A stretch of DNA of 43,562 bases from a candidate division KSB1 bacterium. Lineage in GTDB: Bacteria; Zhuqueibacterota; Zhuqueibacteria; JANLFK01; Oleimicrobiaceae. Numbering within the stretch: the stretch's first letter is position 1; each line of letters opens with the position of its first letter. The position numbers were made by a program, and so were the translations under genes. The notes under the pieces were generated by a model, which saw only the letters and a program-made list of their open reading frames with translations, had not been told where the DNA came from and searched no databases. Below, one piece after another: positions 1-8,734 of the stretch. The stretch lies in NCBI GenBank assembly GCA_034506335.1, contig JAPDPR010000029.1, positions 1-43,562 on the forward strand, read 5' to 3'.

Positions 1-132
1 GCGAAACGCGCCCTGGTCAAGTTGGAGATCAGCAGGCCATGGCATAAGGTTGAGTGACATCGCTTGTTCCTCCGGTGTTGACGCCCACACGCCGCATCCA
101 AGGCATAGCACGATGAGAAATGCGAATTTCAT
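1..132 (-). CDS. Partial N-terminus of a probable GH20 beta-N-acetylhexosaminidase (runs off left edge)
   Basis: Reading leftwards from an ATG at 132, an open frame of 44 codons continues to the window edge. It starts with a hydrophobic secretion signal (MKFAFLIVLCLGCGVWAS), with possible type I cleavage after VWA; the cysteine context is not a clean lipobox. The mature N-terminus contains LMPWPADLQLDQGAFR. This resembles the first strand of the small N-terminal domain of family 20 glycoside hydrolases, which typically begins 'l-P-x-P-x-x-v/l-x-l-x-x-G-x-F'. GH20 enzymes remove terminal GlcNAc or GalNAc, here presumably in the periplasm or outside the cell. The catalytic domain lies outside the window, so the family call rests on one short motif. 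An AGGG stretch about 11 bases upstream could be the ribosome site. Confidence 0.5.
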   Translation of the reverse strand, partial: MKFAFLIVLCLGCGVWASTPEEQAMSLNLMPWPADLQLDQGAFR

Positions 133-688
133 GGCAACTATCCCTCACATTATGTTGCTGCAAAACTCGGTGCACAGTTTCGGCCTTCCATCCGGCAAGA
201 GGGCCGGAGTGCGTCATCGCTCGCTAATTGACCGAGGTCGATCTCTGTGGCCAATCCGTGATTTCCTCCTGCGAGGCCCTACCGACGATTGTGCTCACCG
301 GGAGGGGCGCAAAGGACTTTCCCTTAGAGGCAAAGAATTCTTCCTGGCCCACCCGATTGCACAGGGCGAAGAGCCATCGCTTTCGATACGTGGCCACCCG
401 CCTTGTCCGTCGAATAGCTCTGCGGTGCCTCGCGCGGTCCCCCTGCCTTTGCCAGCACCACCAGCCTTGTTCCGCGCAGGCGCCTCAGTCGCACAAAGGG
501 TCCCTCCTAGGTTGGGCTTGGCCTTGGGGGTAGAAGGACGCGAGGCCACCTTCTGGCAAAGTCGCCGGTTGCCCTGCCTTCTTGCCGTTCCGCTCCACCG
601 CAGCAACTGGGCCTCGCGCGTCATTTTTCAAGTCCCAGGTGACCTGCTCCCGAATCGAGGGGGAGCGAAATGATCGAGTCATACCGTC
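133..688. other. Intergenic stretch, no gene recognised
   Basis: These 556 bases separate the Fe-S protein gene from the GH20 gene start, both on the minus strand. Several short open frames exist on both strands, but they are rich in Arg, Pro and Ser, lack ribosome sites and match no family I know. An imperfect inverted repeat (GCTCCC near 649, GGGAGC near 661) lacks a T-tract on either strand and is not a convincing terminator. The promoter of the GH20 gene should lie near 132-200, but no clear -35/-10 pair is visible. The segment could hold the decayed remains of a gene or an unrecognised RNA; nothing supports either. Confidence 0.5.
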
Positions 689-1528
689 CTATCTTCTCGG
701 TGAAGAAGCGTCCTGTTGCTGTAGCCGTACTGCTGTACTCACCCTTGCCATGGTGCGCTCTATGGCATCGCCCTCCATGGTGAGGCGGATCGCCTGTTGG
801 GGACAAACCATCGCGCAGCGGCCACATCCACGGCAGGCGTCCGAGATCGCAGCGCGCCGTCCATTCAGGGTGATGGCGCCGACAAAGCAGATGCCGTTGG
901 CACAGACACCGCAGCCGTCGCACGCCCCAGTCACAGTCACCGATACCCCCGGCATGCGCGCAAAGCGAGCGGAGATAAAGGGAGCAAGAGAGGGGAGGAA
1001 GCGATACAAGCAACAGCACGGGCAGCAGTGACAGACCGTGAGGAGTTCCTCCCCAGGCTTGACTCCTAGCCAAAGGGCATCTAGCCGGTTCCGGCCGATC
1101 AAATGCACCAGACCTGCTTGCCGACAACGTTCCACGTGCGCATGGGCTTCGGCCCGCGTAACCAGCTTGCCCAGCCGCGGGTTGATCTGTAGCACGGGAC
1201 GGCCCATGAACAGGCACCCCAATTCGATCGGGTAGTCCTGGCAGTGGGCGGCAGACCGGCAAATGCAAAAATTCATGATCCAATGGTACTGTGCCACGTC
1301 GATGAAATGATGCACCACCTGTGCCGGCAGAACAGTCTGTTCAGGCACCGCCACGCTCTGGTGTACGTGGACCACTTCTGAGCGGGGGAGAAAGATAATG
1401 TCGTCCCCGGCGAAAAGGAGGCGGTCGAAGATGCGGCCCAAAAGAGGCACGCGGGAGAGCCGTGCCAGGCGAAAGCGCTGGGCAAATCCTCGCTTGAGAA
1501 GCTCCACAAACCAAAGGGGACGTGCCAT
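689..1528 (-). CDS. Cysteine-rich 4Fe-4S dicluster ferredoxin-type protein
   Basis: A 279-residue protein with two C-terminal 4Fe-4S motifs: CDGCGVCANGIC (residues 203-214) and CRGCGRCAMVC-P (232-243). A dense CHCCPCCC block lies at 166-173, and an earlier set of cysteines in CICRSAAHC followed by a Cys nine residues on lies at about 88-105. It has no signal peptide and is probably cytoplasmic, carrying electrons. ATG 1528 is chosen because MARPLWFVELL looks like a natural start; a TTG at 1561 would add 11 unconvincing residues. It is the last gene of a leftward cassette after the GMC oxidoreductase and aldehyde dehydrogenase, 36 bases after the latter, which suggests it accepts or relays electrons from alcohol or aldehyde oxidation. 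That role is inference from position; partner and redox potential are unknown. Confidence 0.8.
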   Translation of the reverse strand: MARPLWFVELLKRGFAQRFRLARLSRVPLLGRIFDRLLFAGDDIIFLPRSEVVHVHQSVAVPEQTVLPAQVVHHFIDVAQYHWIMNFCICRSAAHCQDYPIELGCLFMGRPVLQINPRLGKLVTRAEAHAHVERCRQAGLVHLIGRNRLDALWLGVKPGEELLTVCHCCPCCCLYRFLPSLAPFISARFARMPGVSVTVTGACDGCGVCANGICFVGAITLNGRRAAISDACRGCGRCAMVCPQQAIRLTMEGDAIERTMARVSTAVRLQQQDASSPRR

Positions 1529-1564
1529 AGGTGGCTCACACGCTGCGCGTCTCTGGCACAAGGC

Positions 1565-3154
1565 TCAAAACAGCTTGTGCAAATTGCGAAAGATGGCGAG
1601 CCAGTGCGCGTTGGCGACAAATCGCCGGTTCCGTACCAGGCGCAGGAGTGGGGGGAGTTTTCCCCACCAGTGCCGGGCGAAAAGGAGCGGCACCGCCTCT
1701 GCCGCCAGGCCGCGAGCCCCTTGGTCATAGGGGAACCACCAGGGCGAGTCAGGTTTGCGGCCGGGGTCGAGGCTGGTGTACTTCAGCTGAACCATCTCCA
1801 GCAGCCCCCAGGTGGCCCGCGTCCTACCAATGCCGCTCTGCTTGTAGCCTCCCCACGGTGCGGCAGGTTCCCCCCAGGTGGCCGGACCGTCGTTGATGAT
1901 CACCGTAGCCGCCTGCAGCTCCCGCATGAGCCTTTCCGCGGTGGCTTTGCTCCGGGTCCACCCGTAGGCGGACAAGCCATAAGGGCTATCGTTGGCTAGC
2001 CTGATCGCCTCCTCCAGCGAGTCGACCACCATGATGGGCAGCACCGGACCGAAGGTCTCCTCGGTCATCACCTTCATCGTGTGGTCCACATTGGTGAGGA
2101 CCGTGGGTGCGTAGAAAAAGCCCCTGCCTTGGAGCCGGTGACCGCCTGCCAGGACCTTCGCCCCCTTGCTCACTGCATCCTCCACGTGGGCACTGACTGT
2201 GGCCAATTGCTCCGCTGTGGTCAACGGACCAATATCGGTATCTGCTTGGAGGGGATCGCCTACGCGCAGAGCCCGTACCAGTTCAACACAAGCGGCGATG
2301 AACTGTTCGGCGATGGGGCGTTCCACATAGACGCGCTCGATGCTCGCACAGACTTGGCCGGAAGTGAACATTGCACCCCATACCACGCCGCGCGCCGCAC
2401 GCGCCAAGTGCGCATCAGAAGCCACCACGGCCGGGTCCTTGCCGCCCAGCTCCAGCACGACTGGCGCCACGTGTCCGGCCGCACTTTGCATCACCAGGCG
2501 GCCGACGTTCGTGCTGCCGGTAAAGACAATCTTCCGCACCGCAGGGTGTGAGGTAAGCTCCGGCGCTACCTCGTCGGTGACAAAGACCGTGGAAAAGGCA
2601 GTGCGCGGGTACCCTCCGCGCCCCAGCAGCTCGTCGATCTTTTGGCCGATGAGAATGCTATTGGGGGCAGGTTTGTACACAACGGTGTTGCCGGCAACAA
2701 GCGCCGCGGCAATCTCTGGCAACGCCACAGAAAATGGGTAATTCCACGGAGCGATAACCGAGACCACGCCGTAGGGCTCCCGGCGATACGTGCTCCTCTT
2801 GTGCGCGAGAAGAATAAGCTCGTGCGGAGCTCTCTTGTCGCTAAGCACTCGTGGCGCAATGCGGGTGAGGTGACGCAGCGCGCCTAATACGGGCAAGATT
2901 TCGGCAACAAGGGCCTCACAGATCGGTTTGCCCTGCTCCAAGGCGAGAATGCGGGCGATAGTCTCCCGTTCGTCCGCGATCAGGCGGATAAGCCGGCGGC
3001 AGGCAGCAAGGCGCTCATGGAGCGGTACCTCCCGCCATGTCATATACCCCCCTGCTACCGTCTCAATGACCTTACGCACCTCCTGACGCGACAGGGGGGT
3101 GACTTGAGCCAGGACTTCCTCGGTGGTCGGGTTGATCGATGTCAGCATGGTCAT
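1565..3154 (-). CDS. NAD(P)-dependent aldehyde dehydrogenase family protein
   Basis: A 529-residue member of the ALDH superfamily, oxidising an aldehyde to its acid. The expected landmarks occur in order: APWNYP with the oxyanion Asn (about 135-140), FTGSTNVGR in the Rossmann fold, ELGGKDP with the general-base Glu (E235) and SGQVCASIERV with the catalytic Cys (C269). A C-terminal tail of roughly 65 residues beyond the usual ALDH end is rich in Trp, Arg and Leu (for example WWGKLPPLLRLVRNRRF) and might bind membrane. The start is uncertain between ATG 3154 and ATG 3148; neither has a good ribosome site. The gene begins 26 bases after the GMC oxidoreductase stop, so the two are almost certainly co-transcribed, and the GMC product is the likely substrate. 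Related proteins are often named succinate-semialdehyde dehydrogenase, but substrate cannot be read here. Confidence 0.88.
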   Translation of the reverse strand: MTMLTSINPTTEEVLAQVTPLSRQEVRKVIETVAGGYMTWREVPLHERLAACRRLIRLIADERETIARILALEQGKPICEALVAEILPVLGALRHLTRIAPRVLSDKRAPHELILLAHKRSTYRREPYGVVSVIAPWNYPFSVALPEIAAALVAGNTVVYKPAPNSILIGQKIDELLGRGGYPRTAFSTVFVTDEVAPELTSHPAVRKIVFTGSTNVGRLVMQSAAGHVAPVVLELGGKDPAVVASDAHLARAARGVVWGAMFTSGQVCASIERVYVERPIAEQFIAACVELVRALRVGDPLQADTDIGPLTTAEQLATVSAHVEDAVSKGAKVLAGGHRLQGRGFFYAPTVLTNVDHTMKVMTEETFGPVLPIMVVDSLEEAIRLANDSPYGLSAYGWTRSKATAERLMRELQAATVIINDGPATWGEPAAPWGGYKQSGIGRTRATWGLLEMVQLKYTSLDPGRKPDSPWWFPYDQGARGLAAEAVPLLFARHWWGKLPPLLRLVRNRRFVANAHWLAIFRNLHKLF

Positions 3155-3180
3155 GTGCAGTGTCTGTATCTTTTGACTAC

Positions 3181-4770
3181 TTAGTTCTGATCCCACGCGG
3201 CCGGCCGGGGCGGCACATGGTGCATGATGTATTCGGCAAGGGCTGTGATAGTGAGGCTCGGGTTCACGCCAAGGTTGGCCGGCATGATGGAGCCGTCCGT
3301 GATGTAAAGGTTCTCGTAGCCGAACACGCGCCCGTACTTGTCCACAACGCCATCGTCTGGGCTGCTCCCCATAGTGCACCCGCCGAGTATGTGCGCGGAC
3401 AAGGGGACGTTCAACATCACCTCAGTTACCGCACTGGCCGGAATGCCGCCGATACGCTGGGCAATGCGTCGCGCTGCCCGATTCGCAGCAGGGATGTAGG
3501 TGGGCGTAGGCTTGTCGGTGGGTGCGGAGGTCACTTTCCAGGCAAATGGCAACCACCAGCGACGCCGCATCACCAGTCGCAACCGGTTGTCCACTGTTTG
3601 CATGGTCAGCAGGATCAGCACGCGCGTGGCCCACCCAAAGGGCCAGTGCACGCGCAGCCAGGCAACGGGGTGGTGGAGGCAGTTGAGGATGTGCCGCAGT
3701 GGCCGCCCCAGGCGCGACCCGCCGTCCGTGCAGAGGGTGGAGAGCCAGAACATCGCCCCCGAACCCTGAGGGTAGCGTACCGCTTCGATGTGGGTGCTTT
3801 CGTCGACGAAGAGGCTCGAGCCGATGGCGACCCCCTCACACAGCTTCATGTGCCGTCCCTTAGCACGCACGCCCACGATGACTTCGCTATTGGTCCGAGC
3901 ACCAAAGCCCAGTTGTTCCGAAATATTCGGCAGACCACCGCTGCGCTTGCTGGCCCAGAGGATGCGGAAAGTGCCCAAGGCCCCAGCCGCGCACACCACG
4001 CCTCGTGCCTTAAGCACCCGTGTTCTGCCAAAGCCCACCGAGGGGCGCGTGTAAACAGCGTAACCCCCTTCAGGAAGAGCTGCGACCCTGGTGGCAGTGG
4101 TGAGGGCAATGATGCGAGTGCCGAGGCGTTCCGCGAGGTAAAGATAGTTGCGGTCGAGCGAGTTTTTCCCGCCCGCCTTGCACCCCACCATGCAGCGGGC
4201 TTTAGAGTCGCACCCGCTGCGCGGCGGGCCCAATCCGCCAAAGTAAGGGTCTGGCACTGTCACGCCCGGTTCGCCGAAAAAGATGCCCACCTGGGTTAGC
4301 CGGAAGCAGTCTTCTCGGCCGATTTCGCGAGCGTAGTCACGCAAGAGCTGGTCTGCTGGCCAGAGACGTGGAGGGATAGTGACGCCGAGCATGCGTTTGG
4401 CCTCGGCATAAAACGGAGCAAGGGTGGCCTTCCAGTCTGGGTCCAGTCCTGCCCACTGCGGGTCGCGAAAGAAAGCATCGGGCGGCTCGAAGAGCACGGC
4501 GCAGTAGACCAGACTGCCTCCACCCACGCCGGCGCCGCTGAGGACCAGCACATTCCGGAGAAGGGTGAGGCGCTGGATGCCGGTGCAGAAGAGGCGCGGA
4601 ATATAGAGCCATTTCCAGATCTGCCAGTTGGTGCTGGCATAGTCTTCGTTGCGAAAGCGTCGCCCGCTTTCCACTACCAGGACCCGATACCCTTTTTCCG
4701 CCAAGCGCAGCGCCGCCACGCTACCGCCAAACCCGGAACCGATGACGATAAAGTCGGCGTCGTAGGTCAC
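3181..4770 (-). CDS. GMC family FAD-dependent oxidoreductase (alcohol or sterol oxidase-like)
   Basis: A 529-residue flavoprotein starting at GTG 4770, with AGGAGG five bases upstream. The N-terminus carries the FAD dinucleotide-binding motif GSGFGGS (residues 11-17) and a ribose-binding Glu at about 34. A middle ARCMVGCKAGGKNS segment and the C-terminal AHILGGCTMG ... ITDGSIMPANLGVNPS block match the GMC/cholesterol-oxidase group; the His of AHILGG and the Asn of GVNPS are the expected active-site pair. The enzyme should oxidise a primary or secondary alcohol and pass electrons to oxygen or an acceptor. No signal peptide is seen. It is first in a leftward unit with an aldehyde dehydrogenase and a 4Fe-4S protein, so a long-chain alcohol is a plausible substrate (inference). 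A candidate promoter lies 47 bases upstream. Confidence 0.88.
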   Translation of the reverse strand: MTYDADFIVIGSGFGGSVAALRLAEKGYRVLVVESGRRFRNEDYASTNWQIWKWLYIPRLFCTGIQRLTLLRNVLVLSGAGVGGGSLVYCAVLFEPPDAFFRDPQWAGLDPDWKATLAPFYAEAKRMLGVTIPPRLWPADQLLRDYAREIGREDCFRLTQVGIFFGEPGVTVPDPYFGGLGPPRSGCDSKARCMVGCKAGGKNSLDRNYLYLAERLGTRIIALTTATRVAALPEGGYAVYTRPSVGFGRTRVLKARGVVCAAGALGTFRILWASKRSGGLPNISEQLGFGARTNSEVIVGVRAKGRHMKLCEGVAIGSSLFVDESTHIEAVRYPQGSGAMFWLSTLCTDGGSRLGRPLRHILNCLHHPVAWLRVHWPFGWATRVLILLTMQTVDNRLRLVMRRRWWLPFAWKVTSAPTDKPTPTYIPAANRAARRIAQRIGGIPASAVTEVMLNVPLSAHILGGCTMGSSPDDGVVDKYGRVFGYENLYITDGSIMPANLGVNPSLTITALAEYIMHHVPPRPAAWDQN

Positions 4771-4816
4771 AAGAACCTCCTGCCTCTGTCCTTGGCACCT
4801 GCGAGTTTTGGGGTGC

Positions 4817-4844
4817 AATATACGAAAACTTCCCTGAAAATCAA
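4817..4844 (-). promoter_or_regulatory. Candidate promoter of the GMC-ALDH-FeS cassette
   Basis: On the minus strand TTGATT (4844-4839) is followed after 16 bases by TATATT (4822-4817). The -10 hexamer is the same as in the strong promoters at 21357 and 39888. It lies 47 bases before the GTG start of the GMC gene. Seen directly; activity is inferred. Confidence 0.5.
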
Positions 4845-5111
4845 ACACTTTCTCGCGAAGCCTTCCTGCTCGATTGTGAGGATTCTCGCCCGCGAAGACC
4901 ACCGAGGTGCGCAAGGGTCTCTTCAAAGAGTGGTCACTCGGCATCGAGGACGGCCTGCCTCTTTTCTTTGGGGAACTCTGCGTTCTGCGCCGGCTGCTTT
5001 TGGCGCAATGGCCGCCGAGTGCACAGTGCACCCGAAGCACTTGGTACCAGAAGGACGGCCGGCACAAACGGCACGTTGCGTCCTTTGCGCGGAAGCTCCG
5101 GAGAAAATCTC

Positions 5112-5140
5112 TTGCCTTTTTCCGGAAATAGTCTTAACAT
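5112..5140 (+). promoter_or_regulatory. Candidate promoter of the GH13 operon
   Basis: TTGCCT (5112-5117), a 17-base spacer and TAACAT (5135-5140), each hexamer matching the sigma-70 consensus at four of six positions. It lies about 50 bases before the GH13 start codon. Confidence 0.4.
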
Positions 5141-5191
5141 TACCTCCTAACGAGACGCCCGAAGTAGGGGGGCCTGGAGTGACAACCCATC

Positions 5192-8100
5192 ATGAGCCAG
5201 GGTGTTGTGAAGAGCAAGAATACACTCGTGCTTAGAATCCACCACCGCTGTGGTGCGGTGGGGAACCCCTCCGGCAGACCATGCGAATTCCACATCAGTC
5301 GCCAAGCCCGCGATCGCTACGCTTTTGACGCTCGCCTTTTTACCAGCTCTGGAAACGTGATTTTCCCGGACTTTCATGCCACCCGGGTCTTTGCGCAAAA
5401 AATGAATGAGAAGCGCGACCTGGTGAACTTTCCCGAGCGTGCAGTCCGCGCTGGCCACATCAATGCCATGGGGCTCATCGACGAGATCCTGCATTACGTC
5501 GTGACCCTGTTCCGTGAGCAGGTACGTCCGGAGGTCATGGAGTTGGCCTTGGCATGGCTCGAGGACCGCCACGGAAAAGATGCGGTGGCCGAAACGCTTC
5601 GGCGCTTTGTGGACGAATTCCCCCCGGTGGCGGTCTATCGGGGCGGGCAGACGGCGGAAGAGTACTTGGGTGGAGACACGGCGGGCGTTTCCAACCGGTG
5701 CATCGCGCTGGAGGAAATGCTGCTCCTTTGGCTGGCCAACGTCAACCCTGCATTTTCGCCCTTCCTTGAGCTGTTTGATGACTCTGCTCTGGCGCGCAGT
5801 ACCGCCTACCGCGAGATCATGGCGAGCTTGCACCAGTTTTTCGACACCCAGCCCCGATTCGGACCTGACAACCAGAATCTGGTGGACATGCTCCGCAGCC
5901 CTGCTATCCACGTGCCGCATTCCTTGTCAGGGCAGCTCCACTACATGCTGGAGCGGTGGGGGTTACTCTTGGGCAAGTACCTGTACCGCCTCCTTACCAG
6001 CCTGGATGTGATAAAAGAGGAGGAAAAGCTCCGCATCGTGGGCGGGCCTGTGCCCACCCGGGTCTATGAGTTCTCCCGATTGGCCGGGGAGCCAGAGCGC
6101 TTCACCCCAGACCGCGAATGGATGCCGCGCCTGGTGTTGATAGCCAAGAGCACCTTTGTGTGGCTCGATCAGCTTTCCAAGAAATACCAGCGGCCCATCA
6201 CGCGACTGGACCAGATCCCCGACGAGGAGCTGGATCGCCTGGCTGCATGGGGCTTTACCGGTCTGTGGCTAATAGGCATCTGGGAGCGAAGCTCGGCGTC
6301 GCGGACCATCAAACGGCTGTGCGGCAACCCTGAGGCGGAAGCCTCGGCTTATGCGCTGTACGACTATCAAGTGGCGCGCGAACTGGGCGGTGAGGAGGCG
6401 CTGCGTTCGCTGGTTGATCGGTGCTGGCAGCGGGGCATCCGCTTGGCCAGCGACATGGTACCCAACCACATGGGCATCGATTCACGCTGGGTAGTCGAAC
6501 ACCCCGATTGGTTCATTTCCGTCCCCTATCCACCTTTCCCTTCTTACTCCTTCACCGGGCCCAATCTTTCTTCCGACGGGCGCATGGAGGTCTACATCGA
6601 AGACCATTACTACACGCGGACAGACGCCGCAGTAGTATTCAAGCGTGTTGACCCAGCCACTGGGGAGGTGCGCTACATTTATCACGGCAACGATGGCACC
6701 AGCATGCCCTGGAACGATACGGCGCAGCTGAACTACCTCAAGCCCGAGGTGCGCGAGGCAGTGATGCAGACGATTCTCCGGGTGGCGCGCCTGTTTCCCA
6801 TCATTCGCTTCGACGCAGCGATGACGCTGACGAAGCGGCATTATCAGCGGCTGTGGTTTCCGCAGCCGGGCTCCGGAGGCGACATCCCGTCGCGTGCCGA
6901 GCATGCACTTACGCGCGAGCAATTCGATATGCTGATGCCGGAGGAGTTTTGGCGGCAGGTGGTGGACCGAGTAGCCGCCGAAAGCCCCGACACACTCCTC
7001 CTTGCCGAAGCCTTCTGGCTCATGGAAGGCTACTTTGTCCGCACCCTGGGCATGCATCGGGTGTACAACTCTGCCTTCATGAACATGCTCAAGAACGAGG
7101 AGAACCAGAAGTACCGCAGCGTGATCAAGAACACCATCGAGTTCAACCCTGAGATACTCAAGCGCTATGTGAACTTTATGAACAACCCGGACGAGCAGAC
7201 GGCCGTGGTGCAGTTCGGCAAGGGGGACAAGTACTTTGGTGTGTGCACGATGATGGTCACTATGCCAGGTCTGCCCATGTTCGGGCATGGCCAAATCGAG
7301 GGATTTGCCGAGAAGTATGGGATGGAATACCGCCGGGCCTATTGGGATGAACAGCCGGATTGGGACCTGGTGCGCCGCCACGAGCGCGAAATCTTCCCCC
7401 TGCTGCGGAAGCGCTACCTATTCGCGCACGTGGAGAACTTTGTCCTGTACGATTTTTTTACTCCCGAAGGGCACGTCAATGAAAACGTGTTTGCTTATTC
7501 CAACCGCTATGGCGATGAACGGGCCCTTGTCGTCTACAACAACTCGCTGACGAGGGCATGGGGCTGGATCAAGAGCTCGGCGCGGTTCCTTGACCTGACC
7601 GATTCGCGGCAATTGGTGCAGAGGTCACTAGGCGAGGGGCTAGCTTTGCCCACTGGGGAGGATTCCTACTGCATATTTCGCGACCACGTGACCGGCCTTG
7701 AGTACCTGCGCAATTGTCGGGGACTGTGGGACCAGGGGTTATACGTGGAACTGGCAGGCTACCAGTACCATGTGTTCCTGGACTTTCGTCTGGTGAAGGA
7801 CGATGCCCTCGGGCGATATCGTCAGCTGGAAGCCCTCCTGAACGGCGGGGGTGTGCCCTCTATCCAGGAGGCCATGCGAGAGTTGTTCCTGCGCCCCTTG
7901 CACGAGGCCTTCGCTAAGTGCATCAGCCCGGAGGTGGTGCAGGCGTTCATACTTGCGGTGAAGAACCCGGATGGGAAGAGGGACGATCGGCTTGCCGTAG
8001 TGGTTGGGTCGGTTCAGGAGTTTCTGGCCGAAGCCGCGAAGGTAGTGGGCGACGTGGAGATCGGGGGGATCATCGCAAAGCGAGCCTCCCAGGCCATCGC

Positions 8101-8731
8101 GGGGCTGGTTCACCTCGAGGAGTTAGTGGCACAGCTGAGGCGGTCGCGCTCCACACGGGCCGGCCGCGCCGCCGCACTTATCACTGCTACGCTTGACGAT
8201 GTGCCTTTTTCCTGGGCAGTGCTCCTGTGCTGGCTGGCCGTGCGAGATCTAGGGCGAATGGCGGGTGAAGAGGAGCCAGCGTTGCGCAGTCGGAGCTTCA
8301 TCGACGAATGGCTATTAGGCAAGCGGATACTGGCCGCCTTTCAACGGATGGGCTTTGCAGATCCTCGGGCGGAAGAGGGGCTTAGGGAGATAATGGTACT
8401 CACTACTCACCAGAGGTGGTTCGAAGAGGCGGGGCCCGCTCGCGGTCGCGCCTATCGGATCCTGCATCGCCTCTTTGGAGACGAAGAGGTACAACAGCGG
8501 CTTGGTGTGAACCGCTATCAAGACGTGCTCTGGTTCAACAAGGAGGCATTTGCCGATCTGGTGCGCTGGCTAGTGACGGCCGCGGCCGTGGAAGCCCTGG
8601 CTGATCCCTCGCGCGATCCGGCTGAAGCTGCTCGGTGGCTGAGGCCCCATCTGGCCGTGATGGAACATTGGCTCCGGGCTGAGCAGCGTTCCGACTACCA
8701 GGTGCAAAAGCTGTTTGCGAATCTGGAGTGA
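5192..8731 (+). CDS. Very large GH13 alpha-amylase-family enzyme with long N- and C-terminal extensions
   Basis: A 1179-residue protein whose centre is a GH13 (alpha-amylase family) barrel. Region I DMVPNHMG is at 421-428. Region II IRFDAAM carries the nucleophile D541. Region III LLLAEAFW carries the acid/base E606, and FMNNPDE supplies the third carboxylate near D667. PGLPMFGHGQ (692-701) matches the usual 'PG-x-P-x-x-x-x-GQ' after the barrel. All three catalytic acids are therefore present and the protein should act on alpha-glucans or alpha-glucosides. About 300 residues precede the barrel and about 310 mostly helical residues follow the beta domain (from about 870). Neither matches a family I recognise. 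There is no signal peptide, which suggests cytoplasm. ATG 5192 is the only clear start but lacks a good ribosome site. The next gene begins three bases after the stop, so it heads an operon with carbohydrate-linked neighbours. Confidence 0.87.
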   Translation: MSQGVVKSKNTLVLRIHHRCGAVGNPSGRPCEFHISRQARDRYAFDARLFTSSGNVIFPDFHATRVFAQKMNEKRDLVNFPERAVRAGHINAMGLIDEILHYVVTLFREQVRPEVMELALAWLEDRHGKDAVAETLRRFVDEFPPVAVYRGGQTAEEYLGGDTAGVSNRCIALEEMLLLWLANVNPAFSPFLELFDDSALARSTAYREIMASLHQFFDTQPRFGPDNQNLVDMLRSPAIHVPHSLSGQLHYMLERWGLLLGKYLYRLLTSLDVIKEEEKLRIVGGPVPTRVYEFSRLAGEPERFTPDREWMPRLVLIAKSTFVWLDQLSKKYQRPITRLDQIPDEELDRLAAWGFTGLWLIGIWERSSASRTIKRLCGNPEAEASAYALYDYQVARELGGEEALRSLVDRCWQRGIRLASDMVPNHMGIDSRWVVEHPDWFISVPYPPFPSYSFTGPNLSSDGRMEVYIEDHYYTRTDAAVVFKRVDPATGEVRYIYHGNDGTSMPWNDTAQLNYLKPEVREAVMQTILRVARLFPIIRFDAAMTLTKRHYQRLWFPQPGSGGDIPSRAEHALTREQFDMLMPEEFWRQVVDRVAAESPDTLLLAEAFWLMEGYFVRTLGMHRVYNSAFMNMLKNEENQKYRSVIKNTIEFNPEILKRYVNFMNNPDEQTAVVQFGKGDKYFGVCTMMVTMPGLPMFGHGQIEGFAEKYGMEYRRAYWDEQPDWDLVRRHEREIFPLLRKRYLFAHVENFVLYDFFTPEGHVNENVFAYSNRYGDERALVVYNNSLTRAWGWIKSSARFLDLTDSRQLVQRSLGEGLALPTGEDSYCIFRDHVTGLEYLRNCRGLWDQGLYVELAGYQYHVFLDFRLVKDDALGRYRQLEALLNGGGVPSIQEAMRELFLRPLHEAFAKCISPEVVQAFILAVKNPDGKRDDRLAVVVGSVQEFLAEAAKVVGDVEIGGIIAKRASQAIAGLVHLEELVAQLRRSRSTRAGRAAALITATLDDVPFSWAVLLCWLAVRDLGRMAGEEEPALRSRSFIDEWLLGKRILAAFQRMGFADPRAEEGLREIMVLTTHQRWFEEAGPARGRAYRILHRLFGDEEVQQRLGVNRYQDVLWFNKEAFADLVRWLVTAAAVEALADPSRDPAEAARWLRPHLAVMEHWLRAEQRSDYQVQKLFANLE

Positions 8732-8734
8732 CCA

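Larger units (their letters stand above)
4771..5191. other. Divergent intergenic region between the GMC cassette and the GH13 operon
   Basis: About 420 bases between two divergent units. It holds one candidate promoter for each direction, described separately. The rest (about 4850-5110) has several small open frames without ribosome sites or recognisable products. A regulator-binding site would be expected here, but no clear palindrome was found. Confidence 0.5.

Noticed and set aside
310..330. GGGAAAGTCC on the minus strand as part of an RNase P RNA
   Set aside because: The match is limited to the core of one conserved motif; flanking bases and the 3' conserved elements of RNase P RNA are missing.
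648..667. Inverted repeat GCTCCC/GGGAGC downstream of the Fe-S gene as a terminator
   Set aside because: The stem is only six pairs and no T-tract follows on either strand.
50..673. 207-codon open frame on the plus strand near the left edge
   Set aside because: It overlaps the GH20 signal-peptide coding region on the other strand and is a Pro/Arg/Ser-rich sequence without a domain.
3139..4299. 386-codon open frame on the plus strand
   Set aside because: It is opposite the GMC gene, which has clear FAD and active-site motifs; the plus-strand product has none.
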